From contig NC_035433.2 of NCBI RefSeq assembly GCF_002127325.2, forward strand, positions 91,776,033 through 91,840,032: a stretch of DNA of 64,000 nucleotides, in the 5' to 3' direction. Below the pieces are notes generated by a model that ran no database searches, had not been told where the DNA came from, and was given only the letters and a program-made list of their open reading frames with translations. Within the stretch, counting starts at the first letter, position 1. Each line of letters starts with the position of its first letter. Source of the stretch: Helianthus annuus (taxonomy: Eukaryota; Streptophyta; Magnoliopsida; Asterales; Asteraceae). Below, piece by piece: positions 23,759-35,116 of the stretch. Position numbers and translations under genes: made by a program.

Positions 23759-25560
23759 TTCTCCCCTCGTTAAAGAAATTTCGTCCTCGAAATTTGTACT
23801 ACCCTAACTCCTTTTGGTCACGTCACGCCAGTATAACATTGAGGTAGTTAGTCATCAAACCGCATCAAAGCTTACTCACACTTGGTGGTTCCAGGAATAT
23901 TTAACAATTCGCACCCTTGTGTTAAGAAGGTGGGTGTTCTTAGCAGTTGATGTTAGAAGTACAAAACGTACTTTACGTATAGCCTAATGCATTCCAGCTA
24001 GCAGGGGGGTCCACAAGAGAGAAGTTTCAACTAATAAGATCCTCAATGTCCGGTTGCAGTATCCCGGCGAGTTTTCATGAAACATAGCACCCTCTATTCG
24101 GAAATTTCCAACTCCAATGAAATGGTAAAAGTGATCTGTCAACTCCCAAGTAGCCGGGTGGCAAGGTTCAGTGCGTTGAATATTTTGATCGGCGAGAATA
24201 TACCGAATGAATACAAACGAATCTGGTGTATTCTTGCTTTGATTTGTAGTTGCATCAGGAATATGTAAATGACAAGTCAACAAAAGTTTATGTATTTTGC
24301 GTGGAACGGTTGTCCATGATTAGCACAAGCTACAAGTTTGTAATGACACCACCAGGTGTCGCAATGACAAAATTTCATAGTAGTGGTGATTGAACAAGTT
24401 CACCGTGTTTGAGATCAGATGAAGGTGTACCAAAACAATCTGAAGATTTGACTTATGCCATGTTACAGAGTTTCCAATTAAATACGGAATATCAAAGAAC
24501 CACTGTTTCCAATCGAAAATGAAATGTAATAAGCATCGCAAGGCATTTGATTGACAATGAAGGAATCGTTAGGAGGTACATTGTGCTTATGGAATGAATA
24601 TATGTACCATTGTCTTAACACAATTGTGTTGAGACCGCTTTAATCGTGGTAAGCAAGTGGATTTAGAGTGAGTCAATAAACAATTAAATCCGGGTATGAG
24701 GTGCGTAATCAAATTAGCGCAAGCTTCAATTCTGTGAATGTATCACCGCAAGGTATCAAAGTCAATCAACGATTTCGTGGAGTCATAGACTAAACAAGTC
24801 TACCATGACTCGAAGCAAAAGGATCTGTGCCAAAGTATTAGAATATGATGCTCTCAATACATCATATGGCGTCTTAAATCAAACATGGGAACTAGATAAG
24901 TTTAAGCAATCGAACTTAGTTTCAATGTAACCCAACAATAATCGTACATATCAACAAGGGAATCTTGGCATGATAGCAAACCTGTAACTTGAAAGAAAGC
25001 AGTTGTAAGAAAATGTATTGACTTGATAACAAAAGAGTCAACATTGAGAAGGACATAGGTCATTCGAATCATCAACCAGTATTTAGATTTAGCAATGTAA
25101 TATTGGAGCTTTAATGAAACGTTTATTCGAAATGGAACCGCATGCGTAGCAAAAGGTGCATATGTGGCAAATAAGTTTTCAAGAAATGGAGCAATGTGTG
25201 TTTGCTATATTGAAGAAACGACAAAGTATTCGAAACAAACATGTGTTCGCTCTCAGCGAAGGAAATCAACGTGATGCAACTACCTTGAGGGGAGTAGAAA
25301 CGCAATATCTACTCGTTAGAAGTAAGAGTGAGGACTTCAACGGAAGCAAATTTAAGTACTTTCGATTTTGAAATGATAAGTTTGTCAAGTTGGTGACGTT
25401 TGATTGAGTTGACAGATATGGTTCCTAAATGTAAGGCCTCTAGTTCCTCCAGATTCCGCACCTCGTGTGGATCCGACTTATACATTGTGTACGGGGCAGC
25501 ATTTTGTTTATGTCTAAGCACAATCATTGTCCCACAATTTCATCCTGGTATATTCCCTGA
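23759..25560 (-). other. Gypsy interior, 3' non-coding part
   Basis: Begins (on the - strand side next to the LTR) with polypurine tract 23771-23759 and 'caaatttcgaggacgaaatt'. The first ~970 bp are repeated at 33989-34972. No integrase or RNase H motif is seen in any frame, though this is where they would be expected. The pol 3' half has been deleted or replaced. Confidence 0.55.
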
Positions 25561-25794
25561 ATTTCTCTGCTGACGATGTTCGATTGTCGATCAGTCGTAT
25601 AGTAGTAGTTGGATCATCATAGTCAGTTGTGTAAGAAGTTCATTAGTCTTCAGCAAAAGCCATTGACTCTGGTATGTTAGCCCGTTCGGCTCCTGATCAT
25701 TTGGAAGTTACTCGTCCTTTCTTTTGGCGAGCAGAACTGTGGTTATCCAAAACAAAAGTTTTGGTCTATTATCTTCCTTCTCTATCAACCACTG

Positions 25795-26290
25795 AGGTTG
25801 CACTGTCAATCCTTGCATCTCCGAAGGTGTAAGTCGCTCGAGGTGCCTTGGGCTACAGGCACGTGGCCTGGAATCAGATTGATGCAAAAATTCGACTTGT
25901 CGTCGAGGAGATTACCCTGGCAAGTCTTTGAGGAAGACTTCAGGGTATACTCCGATCACGGGGGTATTGCTAAGTTTTAGTTCTTCGGCTCCCCTGTCCC
26001 CGACATGAGCCAGGAAGCAACACATCCTTCCCACAACAACTTTCGTGCCATAAGTAATTCGTGATCGGTGGTGGCGTATCCTGCTTCGTGAGTCACAATC
26101 ATTCCTTCATCCGTCATCGAGGTGCGGATATCAACCTCCGCTCGATCGTTTGCCAACTAATACCTCCATTTACCACGTTGAAGCTTCCCAAATCAACTGG
26201 CATTAGATCTAGCGTAAACTTACGCCCTCCGGGTTCTATTGTGCCGATTCCAGTTACTGCATTGGCTTCCACTAGCTTCCCCTAAGCTAG
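25795..26290 (-). pseudogene. Protease and start of reverse transcriptase, heavily decayed
   Basis: On the - strand about 26284-26150 reads GRKFTLDLMPVDLGSF, matching the Gypsy protease segment before the catalytic-domain end. About 25950-25800 reads PEVFLKDLPG and then, after a frame change, INLIPGHVPVA, matching the linker and first strand of Gypsy reverse transcriptase. Stops and frame changes are frequent and the YxDD box is absent. What remains of pol is therefore only the protease-RT junction. Confidence 0.55.
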
Positions 26291-26566
26291 CTCTAATGGG
26301 TACTGGAATGACTACTCACTTGCTACTTAAACCAATTATACTCTCAAACTCTAGAAGTGTGAATCGTACAATTTATTACAGTATCAAGTAGTACAGACGC
26401 ATAACGTTGCGTATTATGGAACGTACCGATTTCCATGCTTGAATCCCTGGCGTGTCTCCCTAGCTTCGGTGGGGAGCTTTCATCTGTGTGCCTGATTGTT
26501 TTTAGGGCAATATTTTCTGAAATGCTTTTTGCTTCCACAGTTAAAACAACCTTGAGTACGTTTCTG

Positions 26567-27637
26567 TTAATCGCTCATTCTACTTTGACAATTGCTATTG
26601 TCGTTGTCCTCTTCGTGATCCTCACTACCGTCTTGGCCCCCATTACTATGTTCAGTATCTTGCCAATAAGTTTCCTTGACATGTCCCACCTTGCCACAGT
26701 TACCACAATTTCCATATTTGCATCGCCCGACATGATAACGTAAACAATTGTCGCACTTAGGTAGGATACCCTTGTAATCTTTTCCCTTTTTGGCCTTCTT
26801 CTTGTTACTTACCCGAGTAACCATCTTGAAATTTGCGAGCTTCCTCTTGTTATCCCCAGATGCCTTTATAGCAGTCTCCTTTTTCTCCTCCGCAGTGGAA
26901 AACTCTCCTCGTCTAACTGCTTCTTCTGTGAGTGCTATGCTTATGTTGATAGCCTCGGTGATCGTTGACAGTTTTGATGCTGTTACCAGGCTTAGAATCT
27001 GAGGCGCCAATCCCCTTATGAATTGTTCAATTCTCTTAAACTCAGGTGTCCCTAGGAGTAAGGCAACTTGTGATAATTCGTTAAATCTCTGCACATACTC
27101 CGCTATCTTTGGTCCTTCCATTTTCAAGTTCCACAGTTCTGTCTCCAATCTCTGGACTTCTACCCTCGAGCAATATCTTTCACGCATCAGACTCTTCAGT
27201 TCGTCCCACGTCATAGCATACGCAGCGGTCTCGCCCATTGTTCGAATTTGATGGTTCCACCATGACAGAGCCTCATCCAACAACAGTCCAGTTATGTACT
27301 TGACTTGATGTTCGTGGTCACATTTGCTTAATCATAGAACTGAATCTGTCTTTTCAACCCAGCGTACGAAGGCTAAGGCACCCCCGGTGCCGTCAAACTC
27401 TCGAGGTTTGTGGTCCAAGAACTGCTTGTAGGTGTAGCCGTTGGGGGGGGTTATTTCCTGAGGTACCTCCGCTACAATCGGAGCGATGGGCCTCGTACCG
27501 TGCGATGGCCTGTAAGAGGTGCTCTCGCATTTCCGCCTCTGTTGTAGGTAGAGGGTGGTTGATATTGGTGTTTCCTTGAGTCGGCATCTTCCTAGAAGAA
27601 GGTCGGTTAGGTCAGGTCTTGTGAAGGATGCGAGCAC
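26567..27637 (-). pseudogene. Gypsy Gag (retrotrans_gag domain and CCHC knuckle), one nonsense codon
   Basis: Two blocks in one frame: 27637-27332 and 27283-26567. The first ends ...REFDGTGGALAFVRWVEKTDSVL and is cut by a TGA at about 27332-27334, where relatives usually have Arg, so a CGA-to-TGA change is likely. The second has ALSWWNHQIRTMG, MTWDELKSLM and IAEYVQRFNELS, the core of the Gypsy Gag domain. It ends with a CCHC-like knuckle CGNCGKVGHVKETY, in which the last Cys is Tyr. Gag builds the particle and binds RNA; this one is dead as it stands. Confidence 0.8.
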
Positions 27638-29286
27638 ATTGGTCTCTATTCAACGAATAAGACCTCCTAGGTGTATTACATATACGTATATACGCAGTCG
27701 TTATACATTCAGCCATATATTATCTCATGTATTGTACATCTTGTAAATAGGAAGGTAGCAAGTAAGCATGTAGCATTATAGTTATCGCACAAATACGTAG
27801 ATCAACAGCGTGCTTAGTGGGGACATAGCGGCGGAGTTTTCGTTAGTCATTAGTCATAAGTATTGCCGCGTGTTTAAAGATGATCGGCTTTTATTATCCT
27901 CCGGCCACAATCACAGTGTCTTTTAAGGCGCATCACAGCAGAAAGCACACAGGGTCACCCTACCCTTGTCCAGCAAGTATATTAGTGCATCAAAATTACA
28001 TAGTCAGAAGTGGTACCCAAAAGCCTTCGAAATCCCGGCTTATCATTAGCGTATTTACTCAAGCATAATGCAATTTGCATAGTCCAGAAACCAACTATAC
28101 TGGTTACTGAGGTGGAGGAGGAAAGAAAAGTAAACTGTCGACATGCGTGAATCCCTCCTCGAGCTAGGATATATGTTAAAGTAACTAGCTGATCTGTTGC
28201 TTGATAGTAAGGAAACGAGCATCAGTATCCTGGGAACGATATACTAGTAACGGTCAAGTGCGCAAAAGGGGATCTTGAGGTATGTGGCGGATCAATGCAC
28301 ACTGGCGAAAGACAGAGTGGAGGTCGTGGTGTTTCACAGAACTTTTTAGACAATAGGTTGTCTTGTGATGTAGACGCTTAACTCCTGTTTTTGGTTATGT
28401 TATGTTTTGTATCAGAAGTTGCCGAACGTGGTGTCAGCTCAAGCTTCAACATTCTGTGGCTCATATCCTTAAACTGTACCTGACGTTACAGGAGCAACTT
28501 ATCCTGTGTGTGTCCTTCATATTGCGAGAAATGGTAAGGGTTTATAGTTAGCATAGTACGTTTATAGGGATCACCGAATCGGCTTATCAAGCGTTGTAGG
28601 GGTGAATGTAGCAAGCGGTGCGGCCTGGAGCATCTCTACGAGGCGCGGGTATATCCTGACGGGAAGTGTTAGGCATGATGGCGCAACGGGCGTTGATCCT
28701 CACAAGGGAAAAACGAACCTCTTCACAAATGAGGGGGGCTGCCTGATGCAGGTAGTTATAAGGGGTGCAATGTCTGGCAGTCTAAAAAGAAACAGGATCG
28801 TGATCACGTAAAGGTGTAGGTTCAGCGGGCGCAACATCAACTGACTCCAATGGTGTAGTAACTGGCTTGGGTGCAGGCTCCGGGCCATGTGACGGTGTGG
28901 CGAGCATCAGTGGTGAGTGTGGGAACAAAAAGTGCATCCATAGGAACTGAAACAGGGGCTGAAACAGGAGTCACAGGAAACTCGAAAGGTAACCATTGTC
29001 ATCGACTATCCACCCACTTCGGGTGTGCGCGTATCGAGGATCAACTTGGGTTGCAAGAGGCGCATGATTGAACTGTGCAGGCACAGAGTCAGGAAAAGGG
29101 GCAATAACAGGATTAGCAGGAATATCAGCAATGTGAGGGGCATTAATATGAGCATCAACAGCATGCTCATCCTCCAACAGTGGAGCAAGAATAGGATGAT
29201 CATCGATGGTTACATCATTAATCGAGGATCAGCAGCGGGTACGCCAGCATGAATAGGGTCATGCTCAAATACGGGGTCTGGAGCAA
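27638..29286 (-). other. Gypsy Gag middle region, decayed
   Basis: Lies between the acidic N terminus and the retrotrans_gag core. Short frames on the - strand (for example 29177-28971, with APFPDSVPAQFNHAPLATQVDPRYAHTRSGW) look like Gag linker, but no frame stays open. The stretch 27640-28600 shows nothing recognisable on either strand. Confidence 0.45.
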
Positions 29287-30018
29287 CTAATGGCTCGGGG
29301 TCATCGAACGCCGTCTTAAATCAAATGCATGGTCAATGGGATCAACTGGGCCGACTGGGCCAACCGGGTACTCCATATGCTGATCCAGTGGTATATACTC
29401 GATCTCCTGATCTGGGTCGAATCCTGGGGGAAAGACAGGATCGGAATTCTCCTCAACATCGTGATCGAAAGCAAAGCTAGGGACAGGGGCTACAGCGGAT
29501 GCCCTATCAGGATCTGAACCGTGAGAAAAATGCTGCGCACTCTGAGTGTGGGATGATACGGAGGCCACAGACTCGAAAGAGTCCGGGATGGGTGAGTGAG
29601 CAGGTGACTCCTCAGCGGGAGCATCTGCGAGCAACAAAAGATCACCAGCAGCTAGAAGGGCCTCGCCCTGAACATCATTCTTTAGGGGCTCGTCATCAAA
29701 CAGATCGACGTCGTCATCAGTGCCAGCGTCGAGAAGTATATCGTAAGCAGGATAAACGGCCAAAGGTATGGGGGCAGGGATTTCTACGAGTGGCCTGTCC
29801 ACGGCCAAAGGGCCATCAGCGAGCTCGGCGGCAGCACCGGGTAGCGAGAGGAGCTGGAAATCATCCTCATCCGTGCTGGTGGTATCCGAAGTGTGCACCT
29901 CACTTTCTGTCATAATCTCATCGTTCATCACGATTGCTAAAGGATCCAAGGTGTCCGTCACTTCAGTATCTGAAGAGGAGGCCATGTCGTCTTGTAACAC
30001 AAACACACACACACGCAC
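29287..30018 (-). CDS. Gypsy Gag N-terminal acidic region (open, 243 residues)
   Basis: Reads from the - strand at 30018; the likely start is the Met at about residue 12 (MASSSDTEVTDTLDP), near 29985. The protein is very acidic (DTTSTDEDDFQ, GTDDDVDLFDDEP) and Pro/Ala-rich, with no catalytic motif. Proteins beginning like this are, as I recall, the N-terminal part of Gag in Asteraceae Gypsy elements. The frame shifts after about residue 230, and its continuation can be traced in other frames to about 28970 (one short - strand piece at 29177-28971). It sits just downstream of the hairpin array of the leader. Confidence 0.55.
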   Translation of the reverse strand: MRVCVFVLQDDMASSSDTEVTDTLDPLAIVMNDEIMTESEVHTSDTTSTDEDDFQLLSLPGAAAELADGPLAVDRPLVEIPAPIPLAVYPAYDILLDAGTDDDVDLFDDEPLKNDVQGEALLAAGDLLLLADAPAEESPAHSPIPDSFESVASVSSHTQSAQHFSHGSDPDRASAVAPVPSFAFDHDVEENSDPVFPPGFDPDQEIEYIPLDQHMEYPVGPVGPVDPIDHAFDLRRRSMTPSH

Positions 30019-30079
30019 AAATAATCAATCACATAGTCAAATAAACACATTAGTCACCAGTTAAACATTCAAATAATTC

Positions 30080-30455
30080 TCCTAGTCCCACTAGCCTCCC
30101 AGTCTCCTAGACTGATATTCCTAGTCCCACTAGCCTCCCAGTCTCCTAGACTGATACTCCTAGTCCCACTAGCCAAATTCTCCCAGCCTCTAAGACTGCT
30201 CTATCATCTACCCCGATCTCTTAGATCGAGCCTCGGCCTCCAAGACCGAGCCTCAGCCTCCAAGACTGAGCCTGCTCTTTCTAGTCTCACTAACCATCTA
30301 CCTCGATCTCTTAGATCGAGCCTCGGCCTCCAAGACCGAGCCTCAGCCTCCAAGACTGAGCCTACTCTTCCTAGTCTCACTAGCCACCTACCTCGATCTC
30401 TTAGATCGAGCCTCGGCCTCCAAGACCGAGCCTCAGCCTCCAAGACTGAGCCTAA
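30080..30455 (-). repeat. Array of short hairpins in the 5' leader
   Basis: A 90-bp unit occurs about 2.7 times (30211-30300, 30301-30390, 30391-30450). Each unit has three 20-bp subunits, such as CTCGATCTCTTAGATCGAG, CTCGGCCTCCAAGACCGAG and CTCAGCCTCCAAGACTGAG. Every one is an inverted repeat with a 3-nt loop. Between subunits the paired positions change together (G-C to A-T, A-T to G-C), so the pairing is kept. Further left, 30083-30165 has a related repeat with CAGTCTCCTAGACTG and CTAGTCCCACTAG hairpins. It lies between the PBS and the gag start. Confidence 0.85.
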
Positions 30456-30601
30456 AATAAAATAAATAAAATGTGCTCAACATTTGTTTGTAAAAACGTT
30501 TTGGATCTGGACTTAAGTGGTACGCAGTAAAAATGTTTTCGTGAGAGCCCTAGTGATCATAGTCTAGACTCGAGAAGGAATCCTAGTTCGCTATGATCAG
30601 A

Positions 30602-30613
30602 GCTCTGATACCA
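30602..30613 (-). promoter_or_regulatory. Primer binding site, tRNA-Met type
   Basis: The - strand reads TGGTATCAGAGC three bases after the end of LTR copy B. It proves the - orientation and marks copy B as the 5' LTR of the interior to its left. Confidence 0.9.
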
Positions 30614-30616
30614 AGC

Positions 30617-33600
30617 TATCACACCCTGGCTTTGCGGAAGCGTGGTTAATTTGGTGTGACTTCTTAATACCATAGCTTAACCATAACAAGCTATATGAAT
30701 TTTAAAAACCATGCAAGATCATCCATTAAATTAAGTTAGAAAAGTAAAATACCATAAGATTGTCTCAACGGAAACACATCCTAACAACATAAACAGTGTT
30801 CAACAGACACAAACATCAACATGACATAAACACAGTTTAAGAACTGAAACTTGTCCAGGAAAAAGTCACATCCCTTAAACTTGGATGACCTCGTAACTAG
30901 TACAGCGGAAAAACGTGCCATACCGTGCCAGATCCTGAAATACATGTAAGTTGAAAAATCAACAATAATGTTGAGCGAGTTCATGCGTAAGTGAGTAAAT
31001 AAACCTTTGTATGTATAAAAATCCTGGTATGTAGCAAATAAGGAAAAAGAGATCACCAATGGTTTGCAAGGCCATTGATATGTGTGAAGTGCAAGTAGGA
31101 AGACTCAAACCTAGCAGATTTTGCGATGGGTACAAAGTCACCACCTGGTCCATTAGGCGGGCTCAGGGGTTGGGCTTGCTACACCCAGATAGATCTACCG
31201 CTACTGTCCCTCGGTCCTACCTTGAGGATTAATGGCCTCAAGTTTCCGCCTACCCAATTCACATGATCTAAATAATAACCCTCCTTACGCTAACCATACC
31301 ATGTATAAAGTATTCGTAATCAAAGCAACATGTATTTCACCCCCGCAGTTTAGAAAACTGAAAACAGTTAAGAGAAAAGGGGGACATGAACTCACAGTGG
31401 TGCGTCTCTACCAAGTATGTCTCCAAGTCAAGCAGCTGAGCAACGACCTACATGTACTAACTCTATTAGACGGACGGCCGTGCCTTAGCTTTATGGTTTA
31501 AGTTTTGGGAAATAGTTAGACAACTATTTCGTGTTTACATTCTGCGCATACTTGGTAATTATTTTCCTTCCCAAGGATGGGGGATTTAATACATGTGTGT
31601 TCGTAATATATTATTAAGTCTCACTTAATATATATTCATTTCTAACTCCAAAATATAAATATTCTTCTCAAAAATATTATATTTTTATTTCACATCATTT
31701 TCCCAAAATAATACTTGAACAAAAAAAAATACGCGTTCATAAATATTTCCGTAAAGTACGTAAGTTACGTTTTAACGATCGAGTGGTGATAATAATTACC
31801 GGTGTAACTTATATATTTATTGTGAAAGCGTTCGCATTATTTTGGATTCGTTAATCGTTCGATAATATTATTTTTACCCTAAAAATAATATTTATACACA
31901 TCACAAAATAATTGACAAGTGACGTTGTGAAAAATATATTCACAAAATATATATTTATCACGTTTAATTTTGTGAAAATCTCACCTCCGATATTTGTAAA
32001 TAAAGTCGTGGCGAAACTTATATTTTGAAAACATGTCGAAAAGTGTTTCTAACACTTATAGTGAAAATAATTCTAAGTGTTAGGTTTTTGGAAAAATTTC
32101 GCCAGAGTTTCCTCTGTAACTGGAGGTGGCCACGCTTTCAAGCGTATCATTTTCTTTTATAAATCAATCAACCAGTTTTCTTATTCAATCAAAACAATAC
32201 TCAACACAACAAACTAGTTAATAAATATGTAAATCGCAAAGATTTCATGAACTTGTGATTTACTCAAAAATACGAAGTAAATCTCATTACTTTTAGCGGA
32301 TCTTTATATAAATTAGTCCGGTTTCGTAAAAACCTTGCTTTTAAAGAAATTCCGTCTTCACAACTTCTCGTCATCTTTTACAAAAATTGTTATCTTGTCG
32401 GAACTTTGTGCTACGCAAGTGTTTACACACTTGTGTTTTCTAAAAATCATTCTTGTTATCATAAGATCCGTCTTTAGAAAACATGATTTTCTTGACACTT
32501 GGTCTTTTGAAAATACCACTTGTAGATCCGTAGATCTACTAGTTTTAAACACGAGGTTGTAATAAAAATCACTTTTACACAAGTTCATGATTCGTGTGTG
32601 GTAGAGTTTCATCCTTTAACCCTTGTTACTACCAAAACAACCTTATGTCATGATCCATGATCATGACCAACCCGGGTTAAATGATGATCCGAGCTACCAC
32701 AACATAGATCGGGTCCAAATAACCACACAATTCAATTACTACAACATTTACACATCATATGAGCTTTTAACCATCATTATTTGTGTTTTTAGTAGACTTT
32801 AATGCATCATCTTGTGAGTTTACGAGTTTCAACCGTTACAAATCCTTTTAACCACTTTAAATTAGTTCGAGAAGGTGATTTAAGCAACATACCACTAGCT
32901 CGAGGCTAGGGAAGAATCTAGACGCGAAATGGGTGGATAAAAGCAACGAGAGAAGGTCCTCCGCCTTCCGTTTGCACCAAGCCTCCTTATATGTGATCCT
33001 TAACGCTTGTGTGGACTTGGAATGTGAAGATCAAGGCTCGAAAAATTGATGGGTGCAAGAGGGTGTTTGGCCGTGAGTTTCTTGAGAGAGAGAGAGTTGT
33101 TTTTGTTGAGTTGTGGAGTGTGAATGATAGGGATGATTATGATGTGCAAATGCTACTACTTATAGGCAATACTTAGGATTATTAACCAATAGATTTCATG
33201 CTCTCTAGATATGAGACAAGGGGAAATAAAATATTCAAGAAGGACAAGGTATGTCCCCCTCTAGGGGACGGTTGGTTAAGGGGGGGGGGTCTCGGTTCAT
33301 TTCCAACTAATCATTAGATAATAGTTAGGTTAAGTTAGTTAGTTTAGGGATTAACCCCGTTACTAGTGTGTAGTGCATTACAGTGGGTGTTAGGGTGTTC
33401 AGGGACCCTATCTGGCTCAGAAAAAGACAAACAATGTAAATGGCAATATTTTCATGTCCCTGGTAAAGTCCGGTTGTTTGGTTGGACACAGCTTATTCCT
33501 GACACTTTGGAATGTGTCTAGTAATATTTTTCTCATGTTTTGGCACTTTATTAGTTAGCTAAAAGCTGAATTGTTTATTAAAGTGCTGAGTTTTGTGCTT

Positions 33601-33988
33601 AGTGTACGTTTTAGGCACATCCGATCACTGTAACTTATTCCTAGAGACGCAGTTCTACAACCCTTGTATCTTCACATTCACTATTAGTGTAGTTAACTAT
33701 CTCGGGCTCATACATGCTTTAGAGGCAGTATCTGCCTGGTGCTGGCTATGACAGCACGTTCAATAGGTTCTCCGTTCATAGAGCTACTGTGCTTTTGTGC
33801 ATCATGTTTGTCACTAAGGTTCAGTTTGTAAATAATGTAGTGGCAGTAAATAGAGTATGATGCATGTATGTACATGTATCAGCATTCAAGTAGCAGTCTA
33901 TCCATAATTTCAAGTAAGCACAGTAATTAAGCAGAAATCAAATATTAATTAAGTCGTACGGAAACCTGGTTTAGTGAGGGTTGTCACA
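30617..33988 (-). repeat. Gypsy LTR copy B (5' LTR)
   Basis: Near-identical to copy A, with a few substitutions in the first few hundred bases (for example at 30757, 30847, 30889) and small indels in G runs. The last bases read ...GTGTGATA instead of ...GTGTGACA on the - strand, a single terminal C-to-T change. It is preceded on its other side (33989 onward) by interior sequence instead of host DNA. Confidence 0.85.
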
Positions 33989-34972
33989 TTCTCCCCCCGT
34001 TAAAGAAATTTCGTCCTCGAAATTTGTACTACCCTAACTCCTTTTGGTCACGTCACGCCAGTATAACATTGAGGTAGTTAGTCATCAAACCGCATCAAAG
34101 CTTACTCACACTTGGTGGTTCCAGGAATATTTAACAATTCGCACCCTTGTGTTAAGAAGGTGGGTGTTCTTAGCAGTTGATGTTAGAAGTACAAAACGTA
34201 CTTTACGTATAGCCTAATGCATTCCAGCTAGCAGGGGGGTCCACAAGAGAGGAGTTTCAACTAATAAGATCCTCAATGTCCGGTTGCAGTATCCCGGCGA
34301 GTTTTCATGAAACATAGCACCCTCTATTCGGAAATTTCCAACTCCAATGAAATGGTAAAAGTGATCTGTCAACTCCCAAGTAGCCGGGTGGCAAGGTTCA
34401 GTGCGTTGAATATTTTGATCGGCGAGAATATACCGAATGAATACAAACGAATCTGGTGTATTCTTGCTTTGATTTGTAGTTGCATCAGGAATATGTAAAT
34501 GACAAGTCAACAAAAGTTTATGTATTTTGCGTGGAACGGTTTTCCATGATTAGCACAAGCTACAAGTTTGTAATGACACCACCAGGTGTCGCAATGACAA
34601 AATTTCATAGTAGTGGTGATTGAACAAGTTCACCGTGTTTGAGATCAGATGAAGGTGTACCAAAACAATCTGAAGATTTGACTTATGCCATGTTACAGAG
34701 TTTCCAATTAAATACGGAATATCAAAGAACCACTGTTTCCAATTGAAAATGAAATGTAATAAGCATCGCAAGGTATTTGATTGACAACGAAGGAATCGTT
34801 AGGAGGTACATTGTGCTTATGGAATGAATATATGTACCATTGTCTTAACACACAATTGTGTTGAGACCGCTTTAATCGTGGTAAGCAAGTGGATTTAGAG
34901 TGAGTCAATAAACAATTAAATCCGGGTATGAGGTGCGTAATCAAATTAGCGCAAGCTTCAATTCTGTGAATG
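33989..34972 (-). mobile_element. Partial interior of a second Gypsy copy
   Basis: Matches 23759-24726 with few differences, including the polypurine tract (here with a longer C run on +). It breaks off at about 34972 in the middle of the 3' interior, where a short rearranged duplication joins it to non-element DNA. Confidence 0.8.
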
Positions 34973-35116
34973 GACTCGTATCGTGGTTCTGATCAAAAGC
35001 CCTAAAACAATTAAATCCGGGTATGAGGTGCGTAATCAAGTCACTTGGAGCACCATTTCGAGGCAAGTTTTACATCAATGGACTCGTATCGTGGTTCTGA
35101 TCAAAAGCCCTAAAAA
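34910..35116 (+). repeat. Scrambled duplication at the Gypsy/host junction
   Basis: Segment X ('aacaattaaatccgggtatg...' about 35 bp) occurs at 34910-34944 and 35004-35039. Segment Y ('tggactcgtatcgtggttct...' about 36 bp) occurs at 34973-35008 and 35081-35116. The order is X-z1-Y-X-z2-Y, with different spacers z1 and z2. X is element sequence; Y appears to be outside it. Confidence 0.8.

Larger units (their letters stand above)
20385..34972 (-). mobile_element. Gypsy element on the - strand with 3.37-kb LTRs, plus part of a second interior
   Basis: Read on the - strand: a partial interior (34972-33989), an LTR (33988-30617), PBS, leader, gag, protease and RT remnants, a long 3' region, polypurine tract, and an LTR (23758-20385). 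The partial interior on the right matches 23759-24726 closely. The pattern LTR-interior-LTR-interior means two elements sharing one LTR, as left by unequal recombination. The reading frames are broken and most of pol is missing, so this copy is not autonomous. Confidence 0.75.

Noticed and set aside
30204..30443. A 79-residue repetitive - strand frame (WRPRLDLRDRGRW...)
   Set aside because: It is a by-product of the 90-bp hairpin repeat having a length divisible by three; it lies in the leader before gag.
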